A stretch of 64,000 nt of DNA from Streptomyces cucumeris (lineage in GTDB: Bacteria > Actinomycetota > Actinomycetes > Streptomycetales > Streptomycetaceae), in NCBI RefSeq assembly GCF_024295805.1, contig NZ_JANCLX010000001.1, forward strand, positions 62,001-126,000, in the 5' to 3' direction. Of this stretch, positions 14,179 to 23,627 are shown one piece after another. Each line of letters begins with the position of its first letter. Position 1 is the stretch's first letter. The notes below the pieces were generated by a model, which saw nothing but the letters and a program-made list of their open reading frames with translations, was not told the origin of the DNA and did no database searches. Made by a program: the position numbers and the translations under genes.

Positions 14179-17100
14179 TCAGGGGCGCAGCCGCAGACCG
14201 CGCGGCGTCGGATGGAACCCGGCGGCCTCCAGGACGCGGCCGACCGCGGACGACAGGGCCGCGCCGCCGTTGATCCGCTCGACGGTCACACTGCCCAGGG
14301 CGCCCGCGCGGGCCGATCCGGCCAGTGCCTCGACGGCCGTCCGCAGCCTGCCGTCGTCCTCCGGGGAGTCGGCCTCGGCCGCGCCGGAGGGCCAGGCGAG
14401 GAGGGTCTTTCCGCCGCGCTCCATGTACAGGGTCAGTGCGCCGTCGACGAGCACCACCAGCGACCCCGCCTTGCGGCCGGGCCGGTGGCTCGCGTCCGCG
14501 GGCGGATCGGGCCAGGGCAGCGCGGCACCATAGGCGTTGGCCGGGTCGGCGGCGGCCAGGACGACGGCGCGCGGGGACGCCCCCGGCCGTCCGTCGAACA
14601 CCGGGCCGGGGGCGGGATCCGCGGCGCGGTCACGGGCCGTGGAGACCGCGCGGAGCCGGTCCACCGCCCCGTCCATCGCGAACTGGGCGGCGCCCAGCCC
14701 CTCGACCACATAGCCGCGGCGCGCCTGGCCGGTCTCCTCGAACGCGGCCAGCACCCGGTACGCGGCGGAGAACCCGCCCTCGACGCCTTCGGCGGCGACC
14801 GCGCCGCGGGTGACCACCCCGTGCCGGTCCAGGAGCGTTTGTGCCAGGGCGTGGGCCCGGTGGGTGGGTTCGGCCTCGCGCTCCGGCAGCAGCGACCAGC
14901 GCCCGGCGACGGTGGGCGGTCCGCCGCGCGAGGCGGTGGGGCGCCCGGTGCGGCCTGCGAGGCCGCCGTAGCGCCCCCGGGGGACCGTGCGCTTGGCGCG
15001 GTGGGCGGTCGAGCCCGCGGTACGGCCCGAGCCCAGCAGGGCGCGGAGCGGGGCCAGGGTGTCACCGGTGAGCCGGCCCGACCAGGCCAGGTCCCAGACG
15101 GCCTCGGCGAGCTGCGGGTCCTGGAACTCGTGCCCGGCGGCGCGGACCTGCTCGGCGATCTGGCGGAAGAACAGGCCGTACCCCCCGGCCAGGGCGTCCA
15201 GTACGGCCTGGTGCAGCGGGCCCGCCTCGAACGGGTGCGGGGTGTGCAGCAACAGCGGGGCGGTCTCCGCCAGATGGAGGGTGACCCAGCCGTCCTTGCC
15301 GGGCAGCGCGCCCGCCCCGGCCCAGACCACCTCCCCGGAGGCGGTCAGCTCGTCGAGCATCGTGGGGGTGTAGTCGCCGACGCGGGAGGGCAGCACCAGC
15401 TTCTCCAGGGAGGAGGCGGGCACCGGCGCCCCCTGGAGCTGCTCGATCGCGCGCACCAGCCCATCGGGACCGCGCAGGCTGTGGGTGCCCAGGTGCTGCC
15501 ACTGCGGCAGGAACGCGGCGAGCGCCGCGGGGGGCACCGGCTCCAGCTCATGGCGCAGCGCGGCGAGCGAGCGGCGGCGCAGCCGCCGCAGCACGGCGGC
15601 GTCGCACCACTCCTGGCCCACCCCGGCCGGGTGGAACTCGCCCTGGACGATCCGGCCGCTCGCGGCGAGCCGGTGCAGGGCGCCGTCGGTGACGGCCGTA
15701 CCGAGGCCGAGGCGGGCGGCGGCCGAGGCGGAGGTGAACGGACCGTGGGTGCGGGCGTACCGGGCCAGCAGATCGCCGAGCGGGTCCTTGACCGGCTCGG
15801 TGAACGCCTCGGGCACGCCCACCGGGAGTGCGGTGCCCAGGGCGTCGCGCAGCCGCCCGGCGTCCTCGACGGCCGCCCAGTGGTCCTCGCCCGCGATCCG
15901 CACCCGGATGGCGCGCCGGGCCGCCGTCAGCTCCTCGGCCCAGCGCGGATCGGCGCCGCGCTCGGCTAGCTCGGCCCCGGTGAGCGGACCGAGCAGCCGC
16001 AGCAGATCGGCGACGCCCTCCGCGTCCTTGACCCGGCGGTCCTCGGTGAGCCACTGCAGCTCGCGCTCCAGCTCGGTGAGGACCTCGGCGTCCAGCAGCT
16101 CGCGCAGCTCGGCCTGGCCGAGCAGCTCGGCCAGCAGCCGGGAGTCCAGCGAGAGGGCGGCCGCGCGGCGCTCGGCCAGCGGGGAGTCGCCCTCGTAGAG
16201 GAACTGGGCGACGTAGCCGAAGAGCAGGGAGCGGGCGAAGGGCGACGGCTCGGGGGTGGTGACCTCCACCAGCCGCACCCGGCGGGCCTCGATGTCGCCC
16301 ATCAGCTCCGTGAGGCCGGGGACGTCGAAGACGTCCTGGAGGCATTCGCGGACGGCTTCCAGGACGATCGGGAAGGAGCCGAACTCACTCGCGACCTGGA
16401 GCAGTTGGGCGGCGCGCTGGCGCTGCTGCCACAGCGGGGTGCGCTTGCCGGGGTTGCGCCGCGGCAGCAGCAGGGCGCGGGCGGCGCATTCACGGAACCG
16501 GGAGGCGAACAGGGCCGAGCCGCCGACCTGGTCGGTGACGATGTCACCGATCTCGCCCTGGTCGAAGACGGCGTCGGTGGCTCCCACGGGCGACTGCTCG
16601 GTGTCGTATTCGGTGCCCTGCCGTGCCGGATCGGTGTCGAGGAGGTCCAGGCCCATCAGATCGGCGTCGGGCAGCCGGAGCACGATCCCGTCGTCGGCAT
16701 GCATCACCTGGGCGTCCATGCCGTACCGCTCGGACAGCCGGGCCCCCAGGGCGAGCGCCCAGGGGGCGTGCACCTGGGCGCCGAAGGGGGAGTGGACCAC
16801 GACCCGCCAGTCGCCCAGCTCGTCCCGGAACCGCTCCACCACGATGGTCCGGTCATCGGGTACATGGCCGCAGGCACGGCGCTGTTCGTCGAGATAGGCG
16901 GTGACGTTGTCGGCGGCCCACGCGTCCAGGCCGGCGGCCAGCAGCCGTGCGCGGGCGGCCTCGGGCGTCAGTGCGCCGATCTCGCGCAGGAACGCGCCCA
17001 GCGCGCGGCCCAGTTCGAGCGGGCGGCCGAGCTGATCGCCCTTCCAGAAGGGGAGACGGCCGGGGACGCCGGGGGCGGGGGAGACCAGGACCCGGTCACG

Positions 17101-18864
17101 GGTGATGTCCTCGATCCGCCAGGAGGTGGTGCCGAGGGTGAACACATCGCCCACCCGCGACTCGTAGACCATCTCCTCGTCCAGCTCGCCGACCCTGCCG
17201 CCGCCCTTCTTGGGGTCGGCGCCCGCCAGGAAGACGCCGAAAAGACCGCGGTCGGGGATGGTGCCGCCGGAGGTCACCGCGAGCCGCTGCGCACCCGGCC
17301 GCCCGGTGACCGTATTGGCCACGCGGTCCCACACCAGACGGGGCCGCAGCTCCGCGAAGGCGTCGGAGGGGTAGCGCCCGGCCAGCATGTCCAGCACCGA
17401 GGTGTACGCCGACTCCGGGAGCGAGGCGAAAGGAGCGGCCCGGCGGACGAGGGCGAGCAGCTCGTCCACGTCCCAGCCGTCCATGGAGGTGATGGCGACG
17501 AGCTGCTGGGCCAGTACGTCCAGCGGGTTGGCGGGCACCCGCAGCGCCTCGATGGCCCCCTCCCGCATCCGCTCGGTGACCACCGCCGACTGGACCAGAT
17601 CGCCGCGGTACTTGGGGAAGACCACTCCGGTGGAGACCGCCCCCACCTGGTGACCGGCCCGGCCCACCCGCTGGAGGCCGGAGGCCACCGAGGGCGGGGA
17701 CTCGACCTGGACGACCAGGTCCACCGCGCCCATGTCGATGCCCAGCTCCAGACTGGAGGTGGCGACCACGGCGGGCAGCCGCCCGGCCTTGAGGTCCTCC
17801 TCGACCAGTGCCCGCTGCTCCTTGGAGACCGAGCCGTGGTGCGCACGGGCCAGCAGCGGGGGTGCGCCCGCGGCTGCCCCTGACCCGCCCATCAGCTCGG
17901 CGGGGGCGTGGTCCTCGGGCACCGTCTCGCCGGTGGCGCGTTCATAGGCGATCTCGTTGAGCCGGTTGCACAGCCGCTCGGCCAGCCGCCGGGAGTTGGC
18001 GAAGACGATCGTGGAGCGGTGGGCCTGGACGAGATCGGCGATCCGCTCCTCCACATGCGGCCAGATGGAGGGGCGCTCACCGGTCTCCCCGTCCTGCACG
18101 GGGGAGCCGCCCAACTCGCCCAGGTCCTCGACCGGGACGACCACCGACAGGTCGAACTCCTTGCCCGAGGGCGGCTGGACGATCTCGACGGCGCGGCGCG
18201 GGGACAGGAAGCGCGCCACCTCGTCCACCGGGCGCACGGTGGCCGACAGCCCGATGCGGCGGGCGGGGCGGTCCAGCAGCTCGTCGAGCCGCTCCAGGGT
18301 GAGGGCGAGATGGGCGCCGCGCTTGGTGCCCGCGACGGCGTGCACCTCGTCCAGGATGACGGTCTCCACACCGCGCAGCGCGTCCCGGGTGGCGGAGGTG
18401 AGCATCAGGAACAGCGACTCGGGCGTGGTGATCAGGATGTCCGGCGGGCGGCCGGCCAAAGCCCGGCGCTCGGCGGCCGGGGTGTCACCGGAGCGGATGC
18501 CCACTCTGATCTCCGGCTCGGGGAGGCACAGCCGCACGGACTCCTGGCGGATACCGGTGAGCGGACTGCGGAGATTGCGCTCGACGTCGACCGCGAGGGC
18601 CTTCAGCGGGGAGACGTAGAGCACCCGGCAGCGCTTCTTGGCCTCGGCGGGCGGGGGCTCACCGGCCAGCCGGTCCAGGGAGGCCAGGAACGCGGCCAGC
18701 GTCTTGCCGGAGCCGGTGGGCGCGACGACCAGTACGTCCGACCCCGCGCCGATGGCCCGCCAGGCCCCCTCCTGCGCGGCCGTGGGCGCGGTGAAGGCAC
18801 CCGTGAACCACGCGCGGGTGGCCGGGGAGAATCCGTCGAGCGCCGAGCCTGCCATGTCCCCCAT
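14179..18864 (-). CDS. lhr: Lhr-type ATP-dependent DNA helicase, large
   Basis: 1,561 residues from the ATG at 18864 (an ATG three codons later is an alternative). The SF2 helicase core fills the first 480 residues: Walker A APTGSGKT (about 48-55), the DEVH box in ILDEVHAVAGT, SATVRP, and motif VI QRVGRAGH. It continues with the Lhr-specific core (WRVVVHSPFGAQVHAPWALAL) and a long C-terminal region of winged-helix and beta-rich domains, matching the full-length bacterial Lhr of about 1,500 residues. Mycobacterial Lhr is a 3'-5' helicase induced by DNA damage. The start is divergent from an AraC gene across a short region with an 18-bp tandem repeat. Confidence 0.9.
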   Translation of the reverse strand: MGDMAGSALDGFSPATRAWFTGAFTAPTAAQEGAWRAIGAGSDVLVVAPTGSGKTLAAFLASLDRLAGEPPPAEAKKRCRVLYVSPLKALAVDVERNLRSPLTGIRQESVRLCLPEPEIRVGIRSGDTPAAERRALAGRPPDILITTPESLFLMLTSATRDALRGVETVILDEVHAVAGTKRGAHLALTLERLDELLDRPARRIGLSATVRPVDEVARFLSPRRAVEIVQPPSGKEFDLSVVVPVEDLGELGGSPVQDGETGERPSIWPHVEERIADLVQAHRSTIVFANSRRLAERLCNRLNEIAYERATGETVPEDHAPAELMGGSGAAAGAPPLLARAHHGSVSKEQRALVEEDLKAGRLPAVVATSSLELGIDMGAVDLVVQVESPPSVASGLQRVGRAGHQVGAVSTGVVFPKYRGDLVQSAVVTERMREGAIEALRVPANPLDVLAQQLVAITSMDGWDVDELLALVRRAAPFASLPESAYTSVLDMLAGRYPSDAFAELRPRLVWDRVANTVTGRPGAQRLAVTSGGTIPDRGLFGVFLAGADPKKGGGRVGELDEEMVYESRVGDVFTLGTTSWRIEDITRDRVLVSPAPGVPGRLPFWKGDQLGRPLELGRALGAFLREIGALTPEAARARLLAAGLDAWAADNVTAYLDEQRRACGHVPDDRTIVVERFRDELGDWRVVVHSPFGAQVHAPWALALGARLSERYGMDAQVMHADDGIVLRLPDADLMGLDLLDTDPARQGTEYDTEQSPVGATDAVFDQGEIGDIVTDQVGGSALFASRFRECAARALLLPRRNPGKRTPLWQQRQRAAQLLQVASEFGSFPIVLEAVRECLQDVFDVPGLTELMGDIEARRVRLVEVTTPEPSPFARSLLFGYVAQFLYEGDSPLAERRAAALSLDSRLLAELLGQAELRELLDAEVLTELERELQWLTEDRRVKDAEGVADLLRLLGPLTGAELAERGADPRWAEELTAARRAIRVRIAGEDHWAAVEDAGRLRDALGTALPVGVPEAFTEPVKDPLGDLLARYARTHGPFTSASAAARLGLGTAVTDGALHRLAASGRIVQGEFHPAGVGQEWCDAAVLRRLRRRSLAALRHELEPVPPAALAAFLPQWQHLGTHSLRGPDGLVRAIEQLQGAPVPASSLEKLVLPSRVGDYTPTMLDELTASGEVVWAGAGALPGKDGWVTLHLAETAPLLLHTPHPFEAGPLHQAVLDALAGGYGLFFRQIAEQVRAAGHEFQDPQLAEAVWDLAWSGRLTGDTLAPLRALLGSGRTAGSTAHRAKRTVPRGRYGGLAGRTGRPTASRGGPPTVAGRWSLLPEREAEPTHRAHALAQTLLDRHGVVTRGAVAAEGVEGGFSAAYRVLAAFEETGQARRGYVVEGLGAAQFAMDGAVDRLRAVSTARDRAADPAPGPVFDGRPGASPRAVVLAAADPANAYGAALPWPDPPADASHRPGRKAGSLVVLVDGALTLYMERGGKTLLAWPSGAAEADSPEDDGRLRTAVEALAGSARAGALGSVTVERINGGAALSSAVGRVLEAAGFHPTPRGLRLRP

Positions 18865-18912
18865 CGTGCACCGCGCCACTGACAGCCGAGCGGATCTGCT
18901 GGTCAGCGGTGG

Positions 18913-18948
18913 CCGGACCGGCCGCACAATCCGGACCGGCCGCACAAT
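18913..18948. repeat. Perfect 18-bp tandem repeat at the AraC gene start
   Basis: The 18-nt unit CCGGACCGGCCGCACAAT occurs twice in immediate succession (18913-18930, 18931-18948). The second copy ends two bases into a possible ATG at 18947 and the first supplies a CACAAT that could act as -10. AraC-type proteins bind directly repeated half-sites, so this is a likely autoregulatory operator. Confidence 0.65.
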
Positions 18949-18955
18949 GGAGGGC

Positions 18956-19807
18956 ATGGGCACCGGTGAGAGCGCGCGCCACTGGCGGTACCCCCAGCTG
19001 CCGGGGGTGGACCTGCTCCGTGCCCGCTACATCCACAAGACCTTCGTCCAGCACACCCACGAGACGTTCGTGATCGCGGCGATCACCGAGGGCGTCGAGG
19101 AGTTCCACCACCGCGGCTCGGTGGAGCGGACCGGGCCCGGCGGGCTCGCGCTCATCAATCCCGAGACCCCGCACACCGGACGGGCCGGGGTGCCGGAGGG
19201 GTGGAGCTACAGCGTGCTGTACCCGGACGCGGACGTGGTCGCCGCCATCGCCGCCGAGATCACCTCCCTCCGCGGCGCGGCCGGGTTCGGGGCCGCGGTG
19301 GTCGACGATCCGCGGACCGCCCGGCTGGTCACCGAGGTGCACCGGGCCGCCGAGGAGGGCAACGCGCTGGCCGCCGACAGTCTGCTGCGCGTCGCCGTCG
19401 CCCGTCTGCTGCGTGACCATGGCGGTCCGCTCCCGGCGCGCGCGACGCCCACCGCGGGCGCGCGGATCGCGCTGCGCGCGCGTGCGCTGCTGGAGGAGCG
19501 GATGGCCGATCCGCCGTCCCTGGAGCGGCTGGCCACCGAGCTCGGCACCGGGCCGTTCGCCCTGCTGCGCGCCTTCCGGGCCGCCTACGGGATGCCGCCG
19601 CACACCTGGCTGACCGACGCCCGGGTGCGGCGGGCCCGCCGACTGCTGGACGACGGGGTCGCACCGGCGGAGGCGGCCGTCACCGTCGGGTTCACCGATC
19701 AGCCCCATCTGCACCGGCACTTCACCCGCATCGTGGGTGTGCCGCCGGGTGCCTACCGCCGTGAGCGTGCAAGAACGTACAAGAACAGTCCCGACGCGCT
19801 CGCCTAG
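18956..19807 (+). CDS. AraC-family transcription regulator
   Basis: 283 residues. The N-terminal cupin-like sensor (IHKTFVQHTHETFVIAAITEG, LINPETPHTG) resembles the AraC arm and ligand-binding pocket. The C-terminal 100 residues hold two helix-turn-helices (LERLATELGTGPFALLRAFRAAYGMPP and AEAAVTVGFTDQPHLHRHFTRIVGVPPGAYR). It lies 10 nt before the AzlC gene and probably controls the exporter in response to an amino acid or analogue. The start is ambiguous: ATG 18956 has GGAGGG only 1 nt upstream, and ATG 18947 lies inside the tandem repeat and has no ribosome binding site. Confidence 0.85.
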   Translation: MGTGESARHWRYPQLPGVDLLRARYIHKTFVQHTHETFVIAAITEGVEEFHHRGSVERTGPGGLALINPETPHTGRAGVPEGWSYSVLYPDADVVAAIAAEITSLRGAAGFGAAVVDDPRTARLVTEVHRAAEEGNALAADSLLRVAVARLLRDHGGPLPARATPTAGARIALRARALLEERMADPPSLERLATELGTGPFALLRAFRAAYGMPPHTWLTDARVRRARRLLDDGVAPAEAAVTVGFTDQPHLHRHFTRIVGVPPGAYRRERARTYKNSPDALA

Positions 19808-19817
19808 CGTGCGGGAT

Positions 19818-20648
19818 GTGCCAGAACAGCGAGAGCAGACGGAACAGCCCGAGCGAATAGAACGGATAGAACAGACTCATCCGACAGAACAGGAAGAGCG
19901 GGCATATCAGGCGGATCCACGGGCCGAGTCCGCCGCACCCCCGGCGGACTCCGCCGTGGTCCGCGACGCCCTGGGCGTCGGCGTGGCCGTCGGACTCTCC
20001 GGGTTCGCCTTCGGCGTGACCTCGGCGGGCGCCGGGCTGAGCCTGCTGCAGACGTGTGCGCTGAGCCTGCTGGTGTTCACCGGTGCCTCGCAGTTCGCCC
20101 TGGTCGGGGCGCTCGCCGCGGGCGGCAACCCGTTCACGGCCGCCGCCGGTGCGTTCTTCCTCGGAACGCGCAATGCCTTCTACGGACTGCGGCTGTCCGG
20201 ACTGCTCGGCTTCTCCCGCGCGGTGCGTCCCCTGGCCGCCCACTGGGTCATCGACGAGACCTCCGCCGTCGCGCTCGCCCAGTCCGACCGGCGCACCGCC
20301 CGCCTGGGCTTCACCATCACCGGGCTGACCCTGTACGTGCTGTGGAACCTCTCCACCCTGATCGGCGCCCTGGGGGCGTCAGCGCTCGGCGACACCGCCG
20401 CCTGGGGGCTGGACGCCGCCGGACCCGCCGTCTTCCTCGCCCTGCTGGCCCCGATGCTCCGTTCCTCCCCGGAGCGTGCCGTGGCCGGACTCGGTGTGCT
20501 GCTCGTCCTCGTCTGCCAGCCGGTGCTGCCCGCCGGGGTGCCGGTGCTCGCGGCCGCGCTCGCCGCCCCCGTCGTCCTTGCCGTGCACGGGCGCACCGCG
20601 CGCGGCAAGGACGGCCGACAGGACTCCCAGGAGGCGATGCGCGGATGA
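19818..20648 (+). CDS. azlC: AzlC-family amino-acid exporter large subunit
   Basis: 276 residues from a GTG at 19818. A polar Glu/Gln/Arg-rich tail of about 60 residues precedes the AzlC core: VAVGLSGFAFGVTSAGAGLS, LVFTGASQFALVGALAAGG, FFLGTRNAFYGLRLSG and several further membrane helices. AzlC with AzlD forms a two-component exporter of branched-chain amino acids and analogues such as azaleucine. The long charged N-terminal tail (many EQ and ER pairs) is unusual; a GTG at 19809 or an internal start would change it. Translation is coupled to azlD by ATGA. Confidence 0.8.
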   Translation: MPEQREQTEQPERIERIEQTHPTEQEERAYQADPRAESAAPPADSAVVRDALGVGVAVGLSGFAFGVTSAGAGLSLLQTCALSLLVFTGASQFALVGALAAGGNPFTAAAGAFFLGTRNAFYGLRLSGLLGFSRAVRPLAAHWVIDETSAVALAQSDRRTARLGFTITGLTLYVLWNLSTLIGALGASALGDTAAWGLDAAGPAVFLALLAPMLRSSPERAVAGLGVLLVLVCQPVLPAGVPVLAAALAAPVVLAVHGRTARGKDGRQDSQEAMRG

Positions 20649-20947
20649 ACACCTGGATCGCCATCGGCGTCACCGCGTTCGGCTGCTACCTGTTCAAACT
20701 GCTGGGCCTCTCGGTGCCCGCCGGGGCTCTGGAGCGCCCGGTCGTCCGGCGGCTGGCGGCGCTGCTCCCGGTGGCCCTGCTGGCCGCACTGACCGCCCAG
20801 CAGACCTTCACCGACGGACAGCATCTGGTGCTGGACGCGCGGGCGGCCGGGCTCGGCGCGGCCGCGCTCGCCCTGATCCTGCGCGCCCCCTTCCTCGTAG
20901 TGGTCGCCGTGGCGGTCATCGTCACCGCCGCCGTCCGCACCCTGTGA
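20645..20947 (+). CDS. azlD: AzlD-family exporter small subunit
   Basis: 100 residues, four hydrophobic segments: MNTWIAIGVTAFGCYLFKLL, then VRRLAALLPVALLAALTA, AAGLGAAALALILRAPFLV and a final strand. Length and pattern match AzlD, the small partner of AzlC. Its ATG overlaps the azlC stop, which is typical for this obligate pair. Confidence 0.85.
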   Translation: MNTWIAIGVTAFGCYLFKLLGLSVPAGALERPVVRRLAALLPVALLAALTAQQTFTDGQHLVLDARAAGLGAAALALILRAPFLVVVAVAVIVTAAVRTL

Positions 20948-20965
20948 ACGTGTGTGCGGGCGGTC

Positions 20966-21913
20966 TCATACCGCCCGTCCATAGGCGCGCAGGGTGAGCA
21001 GCGCCTCCAAGGTCGCCACCGCCCGCGTCTCCAGGGCCGCCCCCGGTGCCCACGCGCGCCGGCGGGCGGGCCAGCCGCCGTCCTCCCGCTGGGCCTCCGC
21101 GAGGGCGTCCAGCGACCGCTCCACCTCCGCATCGGTGAACCACCGGCGGGCCAGCGAACCGGGCTCCGGGGCGATGTCGCGCACCAGCGCCGGTGTCCCG
21201 GTGCCGCCCTGGCCGGGTACCGCCGCGTCCTCGGCGCGCCCGGGGTCCAGCGCCACCAGCCCCCGCTCCCGCACCCGGCGGCCCAGCCGGTCCGCCGCCT
21301 CCTGGGCGCGCCCGCGGTCCGGTACTCCGTCCAGGAAGGCGACGGCCGCAGTGATCTCGTAGGGGTGCGCGGACGCACCCTCGGTCAGCGCCGTGACCGC
21401 CGCCCAGCAGAAGTCCGTGGCCCGGAAGAGCCAGGCGTGCCACACCTCGTTGCGGTGCAGCAGCCCCACCACCGGACCGGTGGTGAGCAGTCCGCTCGGC
21501 GGATCGTCCGCCAGCGGGATCCAGGGGGCGGCCGGGTAGCCGCGCAGCGAGGGGTGGCTCACTGGCAGCGCGCCGTCCGAGGTGGACACGGCCGTCAGAT
21601 AGCGGCACAGGCGCTCGATCCGCTGCCCGCCGCAGCGCCCGATCCCGTCGAGCACCCGCAGCGCGTGCACGGCGTGCAGCGGCTGGCTCACCGGTCCGCG
21701 CAGATCCGGCTCCAGCCCGTGGCCATAGCCGCCGTCCGGCGCGAGGTAGGCGGTGAGCGCTGTCTCGACCGCCTCCGCGCCCCCGTCCAGGAAGTGATAC
21801 GCGAAGCGGCGCTGCTCCAGCACCCGGGCGGTCAGCCACACGAACCGCTCGGCCCGCGAGAGAGCGGAGGAGGGGGAGGGCGGCGACGAGGAGAGGCTCA
21901 TGGATCGATCCAT
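20966..21913 (-). CDS. Alpha/alpha-toroid (prenyltransferase/terpenoid-cyclase-like) protein
   Basis: 315 residues with repeated helix pairs containing DGGYG and QREDGGWPARR, the Gly-rich turns typical of the six-hairpin alpha/alpha toroid of squalene-cyclase and protein-prenyltransferase-like folds. The DxDD or Zn ligands needed for those chemistries are not evident, so it is probably a non-catalytic or uncharacterised relative. TACGGT six bases before the ATG at 21913 suggests leaderless transcription. It converges on azlD, 18 nt away. Confidence 0.6.
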   Translation of the reverse strand: MDRSMSLSSSPPSPSSALSRAERFVWLTARVLEQRRFAYHFLDGGAEAVETALTAYLAPDGGYGHGLEPDLRGPVSQPLHAVHALRVLDGIGRCGGQRIERLCRYLTAVSTSDGALPVSHPSLRGYPAAPWIPLADDPPSGLLTTGPVVGLLHRNEVWHAWLFRATDFCWAAVTALTEGASAHPYEITAAVAFLDGVPDRGRAQEAADRLGRRVRERGLVALDPGRAEDAAVPGQGGTGTPALVRDIAPEPGSLARRWFTDAEVERSLDALAEAQREDGGWPARRRAWAPGAALETRAVATLEALLTLRAYGRAV

Positions 21914-21991
21914 GGTCAGACCGTAGGGCGCGGGGCACCCCCGGCAGGGGGCTCACGCTCCGGTGCACCCCGGGAGCGCGATACTGGGCGC

Positions 21992-22186
21992 ATGCGGTTG
22001 ACGGTCTTCTGGCAGCGGATGGCGGACTACTTCGGTGAGTCCTACGCCGACTCCTTCGCGCGCGATCATGTGATGTCCGAGCTCGGCGGCCGGACCGTGC
22101 ACCAGGCCCTGGACGCGGGCTGGAGCGCCAAGGAGGTGTGGCGCGGGGTGTGCACCGCAGTGGACATCCCCGAGGACAAGCGCTGA
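21992..22186 (+). CDS. DUF3046 family protein
   Basis: 64 residues: MRLTVFWQRMADYFGESYAD, then HVMSELGGRTVHQALDAGW and VWRGVCTAVDIPEDKR. This is the full length of the DUF3046 family, which is conserved upstream of recA across actinobacteria. Function unknown. No ribosome binding site is visible; GATACT (21980-21985) six bases before the ATG suggests a leaderless message. Confidence 0.85.
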   Translation: MRLTVFWQRMADYFGESYADSFARDHVMSELGGRTVHQALDAGWSAKEVWRGVCTAVDIPEDKR

Positions 22187-22272
22187 ACGGGGCCGTCGCG
22201 AGGACGGGCGCCCGGGCGGACCAATAAGGGGGTGGCCGGATTTTTTCGGCGGATGTACGCCACACTTGCCCA

Positions 22273-23490
22273 GTGGCCCCGACCGAAGAGACCCTCCCGC
22301 CCAGTGCTGACGGCACCCCAGCCGCCGCTCCGGCTGCCGTGAATCCCGAGAAGCCGTCCGCGGCGGAGTCCGCGCGCATGCCGCGCTGGCTGCCGCGCGC
22401 GATGGTGCTGGCACTCGCGCTGGTGGGTTGTTACCGGCTCGCGAGCTGGGCCTTCGACCAGCTGACGGGGCTGCTGCTGAACATCCTGATCGCCTTCTTC
22501 CTGGCGCTGGCGATAGAGCCGGCCGTCGACCGGATGTCCGCGCGGGGCATGCGCCGCGGGCTGGCCACCGGAGTCGTCTTCCTCGGCATCCTCATCTCTG
22601 TGGCGGGCTTCTTCACCCTGCTCGGCTCGATGCTCGCCGACCAGATCGTGACCATGGTCGAGGAGTTCCCGGCGTACCTGGACACGGTCGTCAGCTGGGT
22701 CAACGACACCTTCCACACCGATCTGTCCCGGCTGGAGGTCCAGGACAGCCTGCTCCACTCGGACTGGCTCCAGAACTATGTGAAGAACAGCGCCAACAAC
22801 GTGCTGGACGTCTCGGCACAGGTGCTCGGCGGACTGTTCAAGGTCCTCACGGTGACCCTGTTCGCGTTCTACTTCGCCGCCGACGGCCCGCGGCTGCGCC
22901 GCGCCCTGTGCTCGGTGCTGCCCCCGGCCCGCCAGACCGAGGTGCTGCGCGCCTGGGAGATCGCGGTCGCCAAGACCGGCGGCTACATCTACTCGCGCGG
23001 GCTGATGGCGCTGATCTCCGGCATCGCCCACTACGTCCTGCTGGAGACCCTGTCGGTGCCCTACGCCCCGGCCCTCGCGGTGTGGGTCGGTCTGATCTCC
23101 CAGTTCATCCCGACCATCGGCACCTACCTGGCCGGCGCCCTGCCGATGCTCATCGCGTTCACCGTCAACCCCTGGTTCGCGGTCTGGGTGCTGGGCTTCG
23201 TCGTGATCTACCAGCAGTTCGAGAACTACCTGCTCCAGCCGCGGATCACCGCGAAGACGGTCGACATCCACCCGGCGGTGTCCTTTGGATCGGTGATAGC
23301 GGGCACCGCGCTGCTGGGCGCGGTGGGCGCGCTGATCGCGATTCCGGCGACCGCGACGCTCCAGGCGTTCCTCGGCGCGTACATCAAGCGCTATGACGTG
23401 ACCGACGATCCGCGGGTGCACGGGCGCACGCGACGGCGCGGCGCCTCGGCGCTGGCGCGGGTACGCCACGCACTGTCGCGGCGCGGTTGA
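22273..23490 (+). CDS. AI-2E family transporter
   Basis: 405 residues with about eight membrane helices, including [20 protein letters not shown], a reentrant-looking [12 protein letters not shown] region between spans, and the C-terminal motif [22 protein letters not shown] followed by [12 protein letters not shown] and [20 protein letters not shown]. This is the PF01594 pattern. Members export signals, act as Na+/H+ antiporters or have unknown cargo. It starts at GTG 22273 and its stop overlaps the recA -35 region. Cargo cannot be inferred from context. Confidence 0.85.
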   Translation: MAPTEETLPPSADGTPAAAPAAVNPEKPSAAESARMPRWLPRAMVLALALVGCYRLASWAFDQLTGLLLNILIAFFLALAIEPAVDRMSARGMRRGLATGVVFLGILISVAGFFTLLGSMLADQIVTMVEEFPAYLDTVVSWVNDTFHTDLSRLEVQDSLLHSDWLQNYVKNSANNVLDVSAQVLGGLFKVLTVTLFAFYFAADGPRLRRALCSVLPPARQTEVLRAWEIAVAKTGGYIYSRGLMALISGIAHYVLLETLSVPYAPALAVWVGLISQFIPTIGTYLAGALPMLIAFTVNPWFAVWVLGFVVIYQQFENYLLQPRITAKTVDIHPAVSFGSVIAGTALLGAVGALIAIPATATLQAFLGAYIKRYDVTDDPRVHGRTRRRGASALARVRHALSRRG

Positions 23491-23516
23491 CACGAAAATC
23501 GAACATCCATTCTCAT
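23487..23516 (+). promoter_or_regulatory. recA promoter with SOS (LexA) box
   Basis: TTGACA at 23487-23492 is a perfect -35 element, and TTCTCA (23510-23515) is a possible -10. Between them GAACATCCATTC (23501-23512) matches the actinobacterial LexA box GAAC-N4-GTTC with one mismatch in the second half. LexA bound here would block polymerase until RecA-driven LexA cleavage. Confidence 0.85.
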
Positions 23517-23627
23517 GGAGTCCCGGCCCGGTTATCCACAGGCCGAGGACGTCCGGGCCGCTTGTCAGTGGCAGGCGCTAGCGTCATGGACGTGAAGCGA
23601 TCGACTCAAGCAAACCGGGTGGAGCCC

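Noticed and set aside
13984..15969. A 661-codon plus-strand open frame opposite the Lhr helicase gene
   Set aside because: It is a shadow frame; the minus strand encodes the complete helicase and the plus-strand product is low complexity.
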